64,000 nucleotides of DNA from NCBI RefSeq assembly GCF_005491705.1, contig NZ_CP028092.1, forward strand, positions 5,084,001 to 5,148,000, written 5' to 3'. A program made the position numbers and the translations under genes. The DNA is from Pontibacter sp. SGAir0037 (lineage in GTDB: Bacteria; Bacteroidota; Bacteroidia; Cytophagales; Hymenobacteraceae). This document shows, one piece after another, positions 42,810-53,024 of the stretch (positions are counted from its first letter, which is position 1; each line of letters opens with the position of its first letter). Below the pieces are notes generated by a model that saw nothing but the letters and a program-made list of their open reading frames with translations, had not been told where the DNA came from and did no database searches.

Positions 42810-44261
42810 CTATTTCTCCCACCAAACCTTAGTATTGATGTTATCTCCCCCCATTTGTTCTACAGCTTTTCTGTAGTTGTTGCCGTTGCTTATCTGGACA
42901 GTAGATGGATATTTGAATCGAACAGGTACCATTTTATTATTTACCATGGCGTTTGTTTTAGGCAATTCAGGAAACCCGGTTCGACGGTACTCAAACCACT
43001 GCTGGTAATCATTAAAATATAGAGCTAGGTACTTCTGCAGCATAATTTTTTCGAAAGTACCATCATATGTAGCTGCTGAGTTATTAAAATAATTTGTCGG
43101 TATAGTAGCTCCCCATTGCTCTATAGCTGCTTTTACGCCACTTTCATAGTGAGTTTGTGCATTAGAATTGATAATACCTTTTTGAGCAAGCTCTGCTTTT
43201 ATAAACTCTACCTCAGCGTAGCTCATAATAACTGAAATCATAGGAGCTGTTACTAGAGCAATGTTCATGGTAGACGGAATGTAATCAAACTGAGCATCAC
43301 TACCCTCGTATCCGCTTGGAATCCCTTTATACCCAATTTGGGTTTTGCCATCTTTTAAAGTGGCTTTTGTAAAGAATTTCTCCTGGCGAGGATCGTTTAG
43401 TGTATTTAAATTATCAATAAAGAATGCTGAAGCAGCTTTACCAGTTCTAAAGTCTACTGCACGCCCCCAAGGTGACACTAGTGGAGGTACGCCAGATATT
43501 TTAAGGATTGCTGCTTCAGCATTACTTGTAAAAACAGGATATTGCGTTGGGTTATTAATGATTTCTGCCATTTTCGTAAACGATGCTGACTCCTGTTTCT
43601 TTGATATTCTTAATAGTAACCTTAAGTATAATGAATTACAGAAGCGTTGCCAGTTCTCTACTTTATTTCCATAAAGTATATCCGTTCCGTATATCATGCT
43701 TTTAGATGGGTCAAACAACTGGCTGGCGATATCAAGGTCGCTTAAAATTTTAGTATAAATCTCTTGTTGAGTATTGAAAGTTGGATAAAAAATTCCTTCA
43801 TCTCCACGAGAGGCTTCGATCATAGGCACATCTCCAAAGCTGTCAGTAAGGAGTGAATATACCCAAGCATTTAATGTTAATGCAATAGCCTGATAGTTAC
43901 GGTCTTCAGCTGTGACAGCTGCTTCTTGCATCTCTTTTATATTGGTCAACCATCTATAGTAAGTATTCCAGGTAGAGCTACCGGCATTGTCGCCAACATC
44001 ATATCGGTGCTCGCCACCTGAGGCACTTGGAAATGGAAGAGCTACTTGCATTACTTCGAAAGTATAGGCATCGCTCCTGGATGTATTGAAGCTAGCCATC
44101 TCATAAATGATTGGGTTTAGTAAGGTACCCGGGCTAATCTTTTCTATCCTATTAGGGTCTGTGTTGATTTCTTCAAAATCGTCGGTGCAGGAAACACCCA
44201 TGCAGCTTAAAGCTACAAGTAAAACAAATAATTTTTTTATAGTAGTTGTCATGGTTTTCAA
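42810..44261 (-). CDS. SusD-like (SusD-like_2 type) lipoprotein
   Basis: 483 residues: signal and lipobox (LFVLLVALSCMGVSC) then TDDFEEINTDPNRIEKISPG. The family-like stretches are YRWLTNIKEMQEAAVTAEDR, ALTLNAWVYSLLTDSFGDVP and NWQRFCNSLYLRLLLRISKK; the C-terminal LAQKGIINSNAQTHYESGVK and YFNDYQQWFEYRRTGFPELP fit SusD-like_2. It is the binding lid for the SusC immediately upstream (67 bp). No carbohydrate hydrolase is near, so the nutrient is unknown. Confidence 0.93.
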   Translation of the reverse strand: MKTMTTTIKKLFVLLVALSCMGVSCTDDFEEINTDPNRIEKISPGTLLNPIIYEMASFNTSRSDAYTFEVMQVALPFPSASGGEHRYDVGDNAGSSTWNTYYRWLTNIKEMQEAAVTAEDRNYQAIALTLNAWVYSLLTDSFGDVPMIEASRGDEGIFYPTFNTQQEIYTKILSDLDIASQLFDPSKSMIYGTDILYGNKVENWQRFCNSLYLRLLLRISKKQESASFTKMAEIINNPTQYPVFTSNAEAAILKISGVPPLVSPWGRAVDFRTGKAASAFFIDNLNTLNDPRQEKFFTKATLKDGKTQIGYKGIPSGYEGSDAQFDYIPSTMNIALVTAPMISVIMSYAEVEFIKAELAQKGIINSNAQTHYESGVKAAIEQWGATIPTNYFNNSAATYDGTFEKIMLQKYLALYFNDYQQWFEYRRTGFPELPKTNAMVNNKMVPVRFKYPSTVQISNGNNYRKAVEQMGGDNINTKVWWEK

Positions 44262-44328
44262 TCTTTTAGAATACTGCTTGAGCTATTTTGCCTGGCGGTC
44301 AATAGTAAATAATGACTGTCTTCTGCTT

Positions 44329-47300
44329 CTAGAATTTAAGCGTAACGTTTACACCATATGTCCTGGTAGAAGGCATCTGCCCCATCTCAACACCAGGCAT
44401 GATAGTACTTCCATTTAGAGCAGCTGTTTCAGGATCGAACATAGGAAAATTGGTCAGCATTGCTAGGTCACGGCCAAACAATGCAATACTTGCAGCACTA
44501 AAGGCTTTCGTTCTTGCTAAAAGCGCAGAAGAAAGGTTGTACTCCAGGCGCATTTCTCTTAATTTCAGGTAAGAAGCATCAAATGAATTAGACTCCACAT
44601 TAGCACGGCGATAGTACCTTGTATAATAGTCAGCCGGATTTACTTGTTTGGTGTTAGGAGAGTAGGTGCCATCCCCATTGTCTACTACACCTTCACCTAT
44701 GATATAACCTGCTTCACGACCTCTTAAAGTATGCTTTAGCTTGCCCTGCTCCGACATTTTGTGGTGTGTCTGCGAATATACAATACCCCCATACTGGCCA
44801 TCCAATAAAAAGCTAAAGTTGAAATTTTTAAAAGAGAATTGGTTAAGAAATCCGCCTTTCCAGTCTGCATATGCGTTACCAATGTATTGTACTTCATCCG
44901 GGTAAGCAGGTAAGCCACTTCCATCGTAGACAATTTGTCCATCAGGGCTTCTGACAAAACCATAACCGTAGATATCACCGGTTGTACCGCCTACCTTAGC
45001 AATAATAGTGGCCTGTCCTCCGGTGCCAATTACTTGTTGGTCTTCTATGCCTCCTGCTAATTCCAAAACCGTATTTTTATTTTTAGACCATGTAACTGTA
45101 GAGTTCCACTTAAAATTTGGATTGTCTATAGGTTTAGTATTGAGCACTACCTCGATACCTTGGTTTCGTACTTTTCCTGCATTTAAAACAGCTCTGCTGT
45201 AGCCTGTTGTAGGGTCAATCGGCACATCCAGAATCTGATTTCTTGTAAAGCTTCTGTACAAGGTTACATCCATACCGATGCGGCCATTAAAGAGCATGTA
45301 TTCTAAGCCCGCCTCATAACTGGTTGTAATTTCAGGTTTAAAATTTATATTGTGTAAAGTAGTTGGTACAGAACCAGAACCAGCAAATTCACTTTGACCA
45401 TAGTATTTCCTGGTTTTATAAGGATCTGTATCGTTCCCAACCTGAGCTGCTGATAACCTTAACTTCGCAAAAGAAACCTGACGTGGTAACATCAATAGGT
45501 CGCTTAGAATAAAGCTTGAACTGATGGAAGGGTAAAAGAAAGAGTTATTCTGTACAGGCAACGTGCTTGACCAATCGTTACGACCTGTTAAGTCTAAAAA
45601 AATTTTATCTTCGAATGAGAATGATGTAAAGGCGTATAGGCTATTTACCTTTTTATTACTGTGCAGGGTTGTCATCATTGGGCTGCTGATGCCGTTAGAG
45701 AGTTTATAAACACTAGGAATGATTAATCCATCTACAACGCCATTAGTACCGCGGTATCTGCGAAGCATCATATTACCTCCTACAGATGCTCTTACATCTA
45801 TTTTGCTACCCAGTTTATCCCTGAAGGTAAGTAAAGCATCTGTATTTGTCTCATAGTCAAATATGCTCTGTTCTTTATAGTATCCATATTGGAAATTCGC
45901 TGTGTTGAAAGGTCTGCGCATCTCACGGTCTTCGCTAGTCAGATCTATTCCTGAACGCAACATCAAATCGAATTTGGGAGAAAATTCATATGTAGCAGAC
46001 ATATTGCCGACTGTAGAATAGTTATTCAGCGCATTGGTCATCTCATAAGCGATAATATAAGGGTTATCAATATAAGAGCTGAATGGGTGTATCTGGGCTA
46101 TTTGTTCTTGTCCCGGTTTCCACCTTGGTTCATACCATGCCAGATCAACATTTGGGTTCTGGAAGATCATAAAATAGGAAATAGACTGGTTGCTATAACC
46201 TGTTCCAGGCAGATTGTCACTTTTTTTATTAGTGAAATTTACTTTCGAGTTCAATCTAAGCTTTTCAGAGGCTTTGTAGTTCAGACTGATAGCCGCAGTA
46301 AGGCGTTCATAACCTGTATTGGGCATGATCCACTCATTTTTTGAATGAGTAATTGAAGCGCGTGCTGAGCTTTTTTCATTTCCGCCCTCAATCGATATAT
46401 TGTTTGTAACGGTATAGCCGGTTCTAAAGAAACCCTTTACATTGTCTTCGTATGGCCTCCACAATTGCCTCTCTGCTGATTGCCCCTGGAGTATAGGGTC
46501 GTATTGATAAAAATATTGGTTATTGAACTTAGGCCCAAATGCACTGCTAGTACCACCTGTATTTGCACCATCGTCAGATGCTCCGTAAGAATAGTAGGGT
46601 TTTCCAGCATTAAAGGATTTTCCTGTTCCCTGCCCATATTCATACTGAAAATCAGGCCATTTTAGTACATTGTTGAAGCTTACGTTAGTGTTTACAGTAA
46701 TGCCTATACCTTTATTTTTTCGTGCTCCAGATTTGGTTGTAATAATTAAAGCTCCGTTAGCTGCCCGGCTACCATAAAGAGCGGCGGCACTTGGCCCTTT
46801 CAAAACAGTTATACTTTCTATATCGTCAGGGTTTATATCAGCAATACCGTTACCAAAGTCAATCGGAATATCATTTCCAGAGCCAGCTCCATATGCATTG
46901 TCTACGCCTGAGCTAGTCATATCGCTGCTCATAGGTACACCATCGAGAACAATAAGGGCGTTATTGCCATTTGGGTTGAGCGAGTTATCTCCACGCAGGG
47001 ATATTCTGGTAGAGTTTACTGGTCCTGAGCCAGGAGAGGTAAGGCTAAGGCCGGCTACCTTACCTGATAAGGCTTGTGCAAAATTATTAGGGCGTGCGTT
47101 GTTGATACTTTCGCTGGAAACTGTTTGGGTAGCATAACCTAATGCTTTCTGCTCACGCTCAATACCTAAAGCAGTTACAACCACTTCATTTAACTGATTT
47201 GTATTAGGTAGCAGGCTTATGTTTAGGATAGTTTGAGAACCAATTTGTACTTCCTGGTTGAGATAGCCTAAAAAGCTTACAACAAGTACATCTGTATTCT

Positions 47301-47805
47301 GCTGTATTGTAATTGAGAAGTTTCCATTAACGTCTGTTATTGTTCCGTTAGATGTTCCTTTAACCGAAATACTGGCACCCGGCAGAGGCATGCCTTGTTC
47401 ATCAGTAATTTTACCTTTAATAGTAGTATTGGTTTGTAGCTTGTTTTCTTTGGCAGAGAGAACAATTGAATTGCCAACTACCCGGTAAGATAAATTACTG
47501 TGCTGCAGGATTGCTGCTAGTACTTCTGAAAGCTTCATACTATCGCCACTAAAGCTAATCTGCCCCACTTTACTTAGTTGCTGATCATTATAAACAAACT
47601 TAAATTTTGTTTTCTGTTCAATGATGCTTAAAGCTTCTTTTAATGATGTATTTTTTAATTGCACAGAAACTGATACAGAAAGTGAATCATCTGGTCTGGC
47701 ACTAGCTGAAAATACTTGGCTTACACTTAGTAATGTAGCTAAAAAGAATGGCCGAAGTGCTTTGGACATCCGTCTTCTTTTGTACACTTTTGGGAAAAAA
47801 ATCAT
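44329..47805 (-). CDS. SusC/RagA TonB-dependent transporter with STN domain
   Basis: 1158 residues from ATG at 47805 (MIFFPKVYKRRRMSKALRPF); ATG 47769 is an alternative. Order: signal, STN domain (about 40-130; KNTSLKEALSIIEQKTKFKF), carboxypeptidase-regulatory-like domain (GKITDEQGMPLPGASISVKG), TonB box NQLNEVVVTALGIEREQ, plug (RISLRGDNSLNPNGNNALIV, TVLKGPSAAALYGSRAANGA) and a barrel ending in TYGVNVTLKF. The STN domain should contact the FecR encoded upstream and drive sigma-factor release when substrate binds. Confidence 0.95.
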   Translation of the reverse strand: MIFFPKVYKRRRMSKALRPFFLATLLSVSQVFSASARPDDSLSVSVSVQLKNTSLKEALSIIEQKTKFKFVYNDQQLSKVGQISFSGDSMKLSEVLAAILQHSNLSYRVVGNSIVLSAKENKLQTNTTIKGKITDEQGMPLPGASISVKGTSNGTITDVNGNFSITIQQNTDVLVVSFLGYLNQEVQIGSQTILNISLLPNTNQLNEVVVTALGIEREQKALGYATQTVSSESINNARPNNFAQALSGKVAGLSLTSPGSGPVNSTRISLRGDNSLNPNGNNALIVLDGVPMSSDMTSSGVDNAYGAGSGNDIPIDFGNGIADINPDDIESITVLKGPSAAALYGSRAANGALIITTKSGARKNKGIGITVNTNVSFNNVLKWPDFQYEYGQGTGKSFNAGKPYYSYGASDDGANTGGTSSAFGPKFNNQYFYQYDPILQGQSAERQLWRPYEDNVKGFFRTGYTVTNNISIEGGNEKSSARASITHSKNEWIMPNTGYERLTAAISLNYKASEKLRLNSKVNFTNKKSDNLPGTGYSNQSISYFMIFQNPNVDLAWYEPRWKPGQEQIAQIHPFSSYIDNPYIIAYEMTNALNNYSTVGNMSATYEFSPKFDLMLRSGIDLTSEDREMRRPFNTANFQYGYYKEQSIFDYETNTDALLTFRDKLGSKIDVRASVGGNMMLRRYRGTNGVVDGLIIPSVYKLSNGISSPMMTTLHSNKKVNSLYAFTSFSFEDKIFLDLTGRNDWSSTLPVQNNSFFYPSISSSFILSDLLMLPRQVSFAKLRLSAAQVGNDTDPYKTRKYYGQSEFAGSGSVPTTLHNINFKPEITTSYEAGLEYMLFNGRIGMDVTLYRSFTRNQILDVPIDPTTGYSRAVLNAGKVRNQGIEVVLNTKPIDNPNFKWNSTVTWSKNKNTVLELAGGIEDQQVIGTGGQATIIAKVGGTTGDIYGYGFVRSPDGQIVYDGSGLPAYPDEVQYIGNAYADWKGGFLNQFSFKNFNFSFLLDGQYGGIVYSQTHHKMSEQGKLKHTLRGREAGYIIGEGVVDNGDGTYSPNTKQVNPADYYTRYYRRANVESNSFDASYLKLREMRLEYNLSSALLARTKAFSAASIALFGRDLAMLTNFPMFDPETAALNGSTIMPGVEMGQMPSTRTYGVNVTLKF

Positions 47806-47898
47806 ACTTTTAATTGTTTTTGATGACTGTTGATGAGTTGTTGAAAATGTTTTCTGAGTCCCTACCTGGTTATGGCAGTAATTGGTGGGGCAACATTG

Positions 47899-47926
47899 CA
47901 CCAGGCCTGTGGCAGCGGGCCTGGTG
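47899..47926. terminator. Hairpin between fecR and susC
   Basis: 9-bp stem caccaggcc / ggcctggtg (47899-47907 with 47918-47926). On the minus strand it begins 3 bp after the FecR stop, with no T run beyond it. It may be a partial terminator or attenuator that separates the regulator from the transporter message. Confidence 0.55.
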
Positions 47927-47929
47927 TTT

Positions 47930-48961
47930 TTATTGACAGCTTTTTCCGCTTATGGTTATGGTTCTTCCATGCTGTGTATAGTTTAAATTAGTAGTAATGC
48001 TCAGTAGGTACAGCGATTCATTTAAGGTCAGGTTATCGAAGGTGGCTGTAAAGCGGCAGTTAGACAATTCCTGATTTTGTAGCTCAATGGAGATATCGTA
48101 CCAGCGTTCCAGTTCCGAGATAAGCTCGTCCAGGGGAGTATTCTTAAAGATCAGCTGGCCTTTGGTCCAGCTGATTACCTCTTCAGGGGTTATAGTTTCG
48201 GTGGCGTAAGCGTGGGTGGCATGGTCATAGCTTAGCTGTTGCCCTGGCACAAGCTTTACCAACTCCTGTTCAGTGTTATCCAGCACCTTTACCTTGCCGG
48301 TTGCTACTGCTACCGACGTAGTTGTGTAGTGAGGATAGGCCTGTACATTAAAAGAAGTGCCCAAAACCTGAGTTGTAAAGCTGGCTGTTTCTACTCTGAA
48401 TGGTTTTTCGCTATCAGGAATAACTTCAAAAAAAGCTTCGCCCTGTAAATACACAGTGCGCTCTGTTTCATAATAGTTACTACTGTAGGTCAGGGAGCTT
48501 TCTGAATTCAGATAAACAGTGCTTCCATCCGGTAAAATCAGTCGCGAACGTTGTCCTTTTCCTGTTTGCTTTGTGATAGAAGCGAAGGAAGCGGTTTGCT
48601 TCTCAACGGATGTGTAGACATAAAAGAAGATACCAACGCTTATGAGAAGCAGCATGAAAGCAGCAACAGCGGCCATGCGCCAGGAAAAAACGGATTGTAT
48701 GGGAGTTTGCCGTGACTGGTGCTCCTGATGCTGTCCTTCCAGCAAATCCAGTTTCTTTTGCAGCAGGCCTAATCCTTTCTCCTGCACATCGTAGGTTTCC
48801 TGGTCTAGCAGCACACTTTGGTAGTGTGCTTCCAGTTCCTCTAATATTTCCAGGTTCTCCGGGTTCCGCTTCAGCCAGATCTCTACCTCTTCTGTTTCCT
48901 GCTCTGAGGCATTCTTTTGCAGGTAGCGCAGTAAAAGATCAAAATGTTCTTCTTTCCACAT
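47930..48961 (-). CDS. FecR-family anti-sigma factor
   Basis: 343 residues. The N-terminal cytoplasmic helices (LLLRYLQKNASEQETEEVEI) bind sigma, and a membrane span follows at about 95-118 (MAAVAAFMLLLISVGIFFYV). The periplasmic FecR domain (about 130-225) has ILPDGSTVYLNSESSLTYSS and YLQGEAFFEVIPDSEKPFRV, and the C-terminal DUF4974-like part begins near 265 (NTPLDELISELERWYDISIE). It carries the signal from SusC's STN domain to the ECF sigma factor encoded 102 bp upstream. Confidence 0.94.
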   Translation of the reverse strand: MWKEEHFDLLLRYLQKNASEQETEEVEIWLKRNPENLEILEELEAHYQSVLLDQETYDVQEKGLGLLQKKLDLLEGQHQEHQSRQTPIQSVFSWRMAAVAAFMLLLISVGIFFYVYTSVEKQTASFASITKQTGKGQRSRLILPDGSTVYLNSESSLTYSSNYYETERTVYLQGEAFFEVIPDSEKPFRVETASFTTQVLGTSFNVQAYPHYTTTSVAVATGKVKVLDNTEQELVKLVPGQQLSYDHATHAYATETITPEEVISWTKGQLIFKNTPLDELISELERWYDISIELQNQELSNCRFTATFDNLTLNESLYLLSITTNLNYTQHGRTITISGKSCQ

Positions 48962-49063
48962 AAGGGTGTGTTTTCATCCTTAAGAGTAAAAAAGAAGGGG
49001 CTTCCCCTGAAACAAATTATTAAGGAACTGTTAGCGAATTGTTATGTGGCGCCCCGCAAAGCA

Positions 49064-49603
49064 CTACCTGCTTTTCTGATAGGCCCTTTTCAGGAAACTG
49101 ATCGACTTTGACAGGCGATATTCTACTGTTTTCTCGGTGGTGTCCAGCGCCTGTGCTATTTCAGAGTAGGTCATGCCGGAAAGCTTCAGGCGTAGCATCA
49201 GGTTATCGGGTTCGGGCAAAGTGCTGATAATACTGCTCAAACTATAGTTCAGTTCACGGAACAGCAGCATATCGAGGGGGTTATAATGTTCTATGGCTTT
49301 GCTTTGTGCTTCTTCATCTAGCTCTTCCCAAAGTTTCTCTTTTTTCAGGTATGCCAGTGCCTGGTTCCGAACGGCTACATAAAGGTAGGCTTTCATATCA
49401 GTTTTTATTTCCAGCGTTTCCCGCTTCTGCCATACAGCCAGGAAAACATCTGAAACTACTTCTTCTGCCAGATCGGAGCTTTTTACTATCTGGCAGGCGA
49501 AGTCACAAAGCCTCTTATAAAAAATGGTGTAAAGCTTTTCTAACGCATTGCGCTCTCCAGCACGTATCTGGTCAAGTAGCCAAGTAGTGTATGCAGGTGC
49601 CAT
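49064..49603 (-). CDS. ECF sigma factor, FecI type (SusCD/phosphoesterase locus)
   Basis: 179 residues from ATG at 49603 (MAPAYTTWLLDQIRAGERNA); an upstream ATG 49624 adds seven residues. Region 2 is visible at EKLYTIFYKRLCDFACQIVK, LAEEVVSDVFLAVWQKRETL; region 4 at TLPEPDNLMLRLKLSGMTYS, EIAQALDTTEKTVEYRLSK. It should direct transcription of the SusC locus when freed by FecR. First gene of the minus-strand unit, about 100 bp from the GH78 gene end. Confidence 0.94.
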   Translation of the reverse strand: MAPAYTTWLLDQIRAGERNALEKLYTIFYKRLCDFACQIVKSSDLAEEVVSDVFLAVWQKRETLEIKTDMKAYLYVAVRNQALAYLKKEKLWEELDEEAQSKAIEHYNPLDMLLFRELNYSLSSIISTLPEPDNLMLRLKLSGMTYSEIAQALDTTEKTVEYRLSKSISFLKRAYQKSR

Positions 49604-49727
49604 AGTTGTAATAAGTAGCAACAAAACTAGGCAGCCTGGGTGTAAATAGCCTATAAAGCAGGGTTATCAAATTATTAAGTTGAGGCTAAAGGCGTGGTGT
49701 ATGAGTAAACGGAGGTGGTGTTTACCT

Positions 49728-52160
49728 TTATCTGTTTATGGTTTGCCTTCCACTGAGCAGGTTTACTTTCTCATTATTCCAGATAAATTCGCCCGTCAGG
49801 CCTTCTGGTAAAATAACTTCTACTGCAATGCCGCTGCTGCCTTTTCGTTTGAGCGTTACTTCAATTATACCGAGTGGGTGTGGCATTTTGCCTTTTATTT
49901 CTTTAAGAGGTCCTGGGTGCGGGGCAATTCTTACAGTTGCAAATCCGGGTGAGGCCGGCTCAATGCCACAGACGATAGCCAGAAAATCGATTAAAGGACT
50001 GGCGCTCCAGGCATGGCAATCGGAACGCGTGCCAGGACTATCTTCTTCCGGAAAAGTAGTAAGCCCTTGCGCTAGCATAGCTTTCCAGGTGCCGAGGTTG
50101 TCTGTATACAGGTTTCCCATTCCCGTTTTCTTTAAAGCCCGCATCAGGTAAAATTTGTAGTAGATCGTGCACTGGGTTAAGCTTTTATCAGATAAAAGCT
50201 GTTGCATCAGGGCTGCCTGTTGTGCTGCAGGTACTGCATCTGTTAAAATAGCCATTACGTTTGCGTGCTGGCTGAATTGCTGCTTTGCCGGTGTGTCGGC
50301 CAATAATTGCTTTTGTAAATCAAAGCATTGCTGGTAAACGGCAGCCCGAATAGTGCCAGCTAAGGCTTTATAATGCTGTGCCTGTGCTTTATGATATTGA
50401 AATAATTCAGCTGCACGGTCGAGGGCATACACATATTGCAGGGTAATAATAGAAGTACCCTGCGCATCTTCAGCGCCTTTGGGCACGCCTCTGTCAAATT
50501 GCGGAGCCCAGTCTACAAAATTCCACCAGCTCAGGTTGCTTAGCATCTTGTTTTGATTCAGCCTGTTCTCAAACCAGCTAAGTACGGTCTGTATTCCTGG
50601 TAAAAACTGTTGTACAAAAGCATCATCCTTTCTGAAGGTGTGGTAATCGTGTACCATATCTACCCAGTACAACGAGAAAGGGGTGATTATCTGCACCTGG
50701 TCGGTAGGGTAGCGACTCTGCGTGAGGCCTTCGGGTAGCCTGGAATAATGGAACTGCACCAGTGCATTGCGCATCAGGCGGTCATCACCTGCTACGTGCA
50801 GGGAGATCAAGGCTTGTATGCGGGTATCACCTATATATTGCAACTGCTCATAATAGGGCGTATCGTAATAAGTTTCGTTTGCGCATAGCCTGGCTGTGCG
50901 CCAGCCAACCTCCCATATTTTCTGATGCAGCGGATCATTACTGGCGAAAGCAGCATTTTCAGTGAAAGGATAGGCTGTAAACATCCCGTAAAAGTCATTA
51001 AGACTGAGAGGCGCGGCCTGTGTTGTAATTGTAAGTTCAATATAGCGGTAGGTGCGGTACCAGAGGGGGCGAAAGGAGCGGTTATGACCACCATCGGGCT
51101 GAAAGGCATCATGATAACCATACAACCGCTTGCCTGCCGTCTCGTTGCGATTTCCTTTCTTCATGTTCCCGTCATACAGACTCTCGGCATACGCTATATC
51201 GATGGAGCTGCCTTTGCCGCCACTTACCCATAGTTCCGGGTAAGCTGTGGTCAGGTGCGATTGGTCCAGGAGAATGGTGGCCCTGGCATGAGGCGGAATA
51301 ACCAGTGGGCGCTTCCCTTTCAGGAAACCATCATCTGCTTTTATGCCTTCCGACCGGATGAGCTTGGGAATTCGTTGCAGCTTTTCTTCTATCATCGGAA
51401 TGGAGCGTGGTACAAGGCTGCCTTCGGCCTCTCCGTAACCAGCCGCAAAATGGGCAGGTATGGCCCCACGTATCTGCTGTGGGCGAAGCCAAGCCTGGTC
51501 GTTGTACGCAGCAGTTTCCCAGCTCCAGGGATAATGGGTAGCAAGCAGGCTGTCGCATGCGCCGGTTGCATAGTATTGGTTCAATACCATTTGTGAAGTG
51601 ACAGGGTAGGGGCGGAATCCGGTATTCTGTATTACTTTCCAGTTTTTACTGTTAGTGTTGGCAATAGCCTCCCGCTCCGAATTTCCCTGTACCAGCAGGC
51701 TGGCAGGTCCCATGGTCATCTGCGCCATTGGCCTGTACCTGCCCATATGCCAGACCTGTGCCGCCAGCACATTGTCTCCAACTTTCAGGTATGGGGCCAG
51801 GTTATAGGTGTCGTAGGACCAGTGCATTTTGTCACCGCGGGCTGGTCCTGAACCAACTGCCTTACCGTTTACAAACAAACGGTAGCGGTTATCTGCGGTA
51901 ACATGAACAATAAAAGAATCTGGTGTACTTGGCAGGTTAAAGGACCGGCGGAAGTGGTATACGCCATAAGTATCAGGTGCAGCAGCTGGATGTGCAATCC
52001 AACTGGCCTCCCATTGCTTCGTATTTAATACCGGGTTAATGACCAGCTGAGGCTGTGCCTGCACATAAACAACCAAGTGCAAGCATAGGGCGAACAGCAC
52101 ATAGAACCTTTGAAGCGGGGCAGCAAGTGAGGCAGCATTTTTCCTGTTTTGCGTATCCAT
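49728..52160 (-). CDS. GH78-type alpha-L-rhamnosidase
   Basis: 810 residues, secreted (FYVLFALCLHLVVYVQAQ). An N-terminal beta-sandwich (TYGVYHFRRSFNLPSTPDSF, YRLFVNGKAVGSGPARGDK) is followed by the (alpha/alpha)6 domain with NETYYDTPYYEQLQYIGDTR, where the Glu aligns with the GH78 general acid (usual D-C-P-x-R-E; here CP is TP and R is Y). The later EEDSPGTRSDCHAWSASPLI and a C-terminal beta domain are standard. It releases terminal rhamnose from glycans. It lies 21 bp downstream of an RskA-type anti-sigma gene and is probably co-transcribed with it. Confidence 0.9.
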   Translation of the reverse strand: MDTQNRKNAASLAAPLQRFYVLFALCLHLVVYVQAQPQLVINPVLNTKQWEASWIAHPAAAPDTYGVYHFRRSFNLPSTPDSFIVHVTADNRYRLFVNGKAVGSGPARGDKMHWSYDTYNLAPYLKVGDNVLAAQVWHMGRYRPMAQMTMGPASLLVQGNSEREAIANTNSKNWKVIQNTGFRPYPVTSQMVLNQYYATGACDSLLATHYPWSWETAAYNDQAWLRPQQIRGAIPAHFAAGYGEAEGSLVPRSIPMIEEKLQRIPKLIRSEGIKADDGFLKGKRPLVIPPHARATILLDQSHLTTAYPELWVSGGKGSSIDIAYAESLYDGNMKKGNRNETAGKRLYGYHDAFQPDGGHNRSFRPLWYRTYRYIELTITTQAAPLSLNDFYGMFTAYPFTENAAFASNDPLHQKIWEVGWRTARLCANETYYDTPYYEQLQYIGDTRIQALISLHVAGDDRLMRNALVQFHYSRLPEGLTQSRYPTDQVQIITPFSLYWVDMVHDYHTFRKDDAFVQQFLPGIQTVLSWFENRLNQNKMLSNLSWWNFVDWAPQFDRGVPKGAEDAQGTSIITLQYVYALDRAAELFQYHKAQAQHYKALAGTIRAAVYQQCFDLQKQLLADTPAKQQFSQHANVMAILTDAVPAAQQAALMQQLLSDKSLTQCTIYYKFYLMRALKKTGMGNLYTDNLGTWKAMLAQGLTTFPEEDSPGTRSDCHAWSASPLIDFLAIVCGIEPASPGFATVRIAPHPGPLKEIKGKMPHPLGIIEVTLKRKGSSGIAVEVILPEGLTGEFIWNNEKVNLLSGRQTINR

Positions 52161-52181
52161 GCCTGCTGCTCATCTTACATA

Positions 52182-53024
52182 TTAAGACTTTATTTCTCCC
52201 ATTACCGTTAGGTTTTCCAGTGTAGGGCTTGGGCTGCCGCCAACTGGCTCTAAGGTAACGGCAAAGGCCTGAGCAGCGCCTATGTTCTTCATCTGCTGAA
52301 TCTGAGCTTCTTTGCCCATATGGCTGATCATGCCTGCATCGATGGGAGTCCCGTTGTGTAAGGCCCATAGTTGGTACTGCTTATCAGGCGGTGGCGCAGG
52401 CAAGTTTACTAAATCGATGTATACTTGCTGGCTTGCCTGGTTCCAGTATACAAGCATATGTGCAGTGGGATTCGACTCAAGCCCCTGTAACTGTACCTGC
52501 TTAAATTCCGGATTCCGAAGAACGGCAAGCGCTTCTTGTTGCTCCTGAACCTGCAGCGATACCGCTTCGAAGTTAGACGCAAGGCGCTGCTCTGAGGCAA
52601 CTGCAAGTGCTAATTTTTCCTCTGCCTGCTGCCATTTTGTATAGAAATGATAGCTCAGGAAGCCTGATAATAAAAAAAGCGTTATACTGGCTGCCAGCAT
52701 CCATTTATAAGGAGAAGCTTCTTTTTCTTCGGAATAAACAAAAGGCCTGGAAGGAGTATCTTCTGCCTGGCTTACAGGTGTATTTATTGCTTGGAAGCCG
52801 GTTTCGAACTGGGCGAGAACTTTTTGCCGTAGTGCTGGCCTTGGCTGTACCGCATGCTGTTGTGCATAGGCGGCCATAGCAGTGCATGCCTCATCAAGCG
52901 CAGCCCGGATGGCTGGTGATGTGGCGGCGCGTTTCTCTACCTCCTCCTGTTCAGCTGGGGTGAGTCCTCCTGCTGCATAAACCTCTAAAACGCCAGATGC
53001 TATGTAGTCTTCGTCGTTATGCAC
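52182..53024 (-). CDS. RskA-type anti-sigma factor
   Basis: 280 residues. The N-terminal helical zinc-less anti-sigma region has ASGVLEVYAAGGLTPAEQEE and KRAATSPAIRAALDEACTAM. A membrane span at about 105-122 (WMLAASITLFLLSGFLSYHF) is followed by a coiled coil and an RskA periplasmic domain (ESNPTAHMLVYWNQASQQVY, VNLPAPPPDKQYQLWALHNG, AQAFAVTLEPVGGSPSPT). It overlaps the ECF sigma gene by 8 bp, and the rhamnosidase follows; the trio is one operon. Confidence 0.92.
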   Translation of the reverse strand: MHNDEDYIASGVLEVYAAGGLTPAEQEEVEKRAATSPAIRAALDEACTAMAAYAQQHAVQPRPALRQKVLAQFETGFQAINTPVSQAEDTPSRPFVYSEEKEASPYKWMLAASITLFLLSGFLSYHFYTKWQQAEEKLALAVASEQRLASNFEAVSLQVQEQQEALAVLRNPEFKQVQLQGLESNPTAHMLVYWNQASQQVYIDLVNLPAPPPDKQYQLWALHNGTPIDAGMISHMGKEAQIQQMKNIGAAQAFAVTLEPVGGSPSPTLENLTVMGEIKS

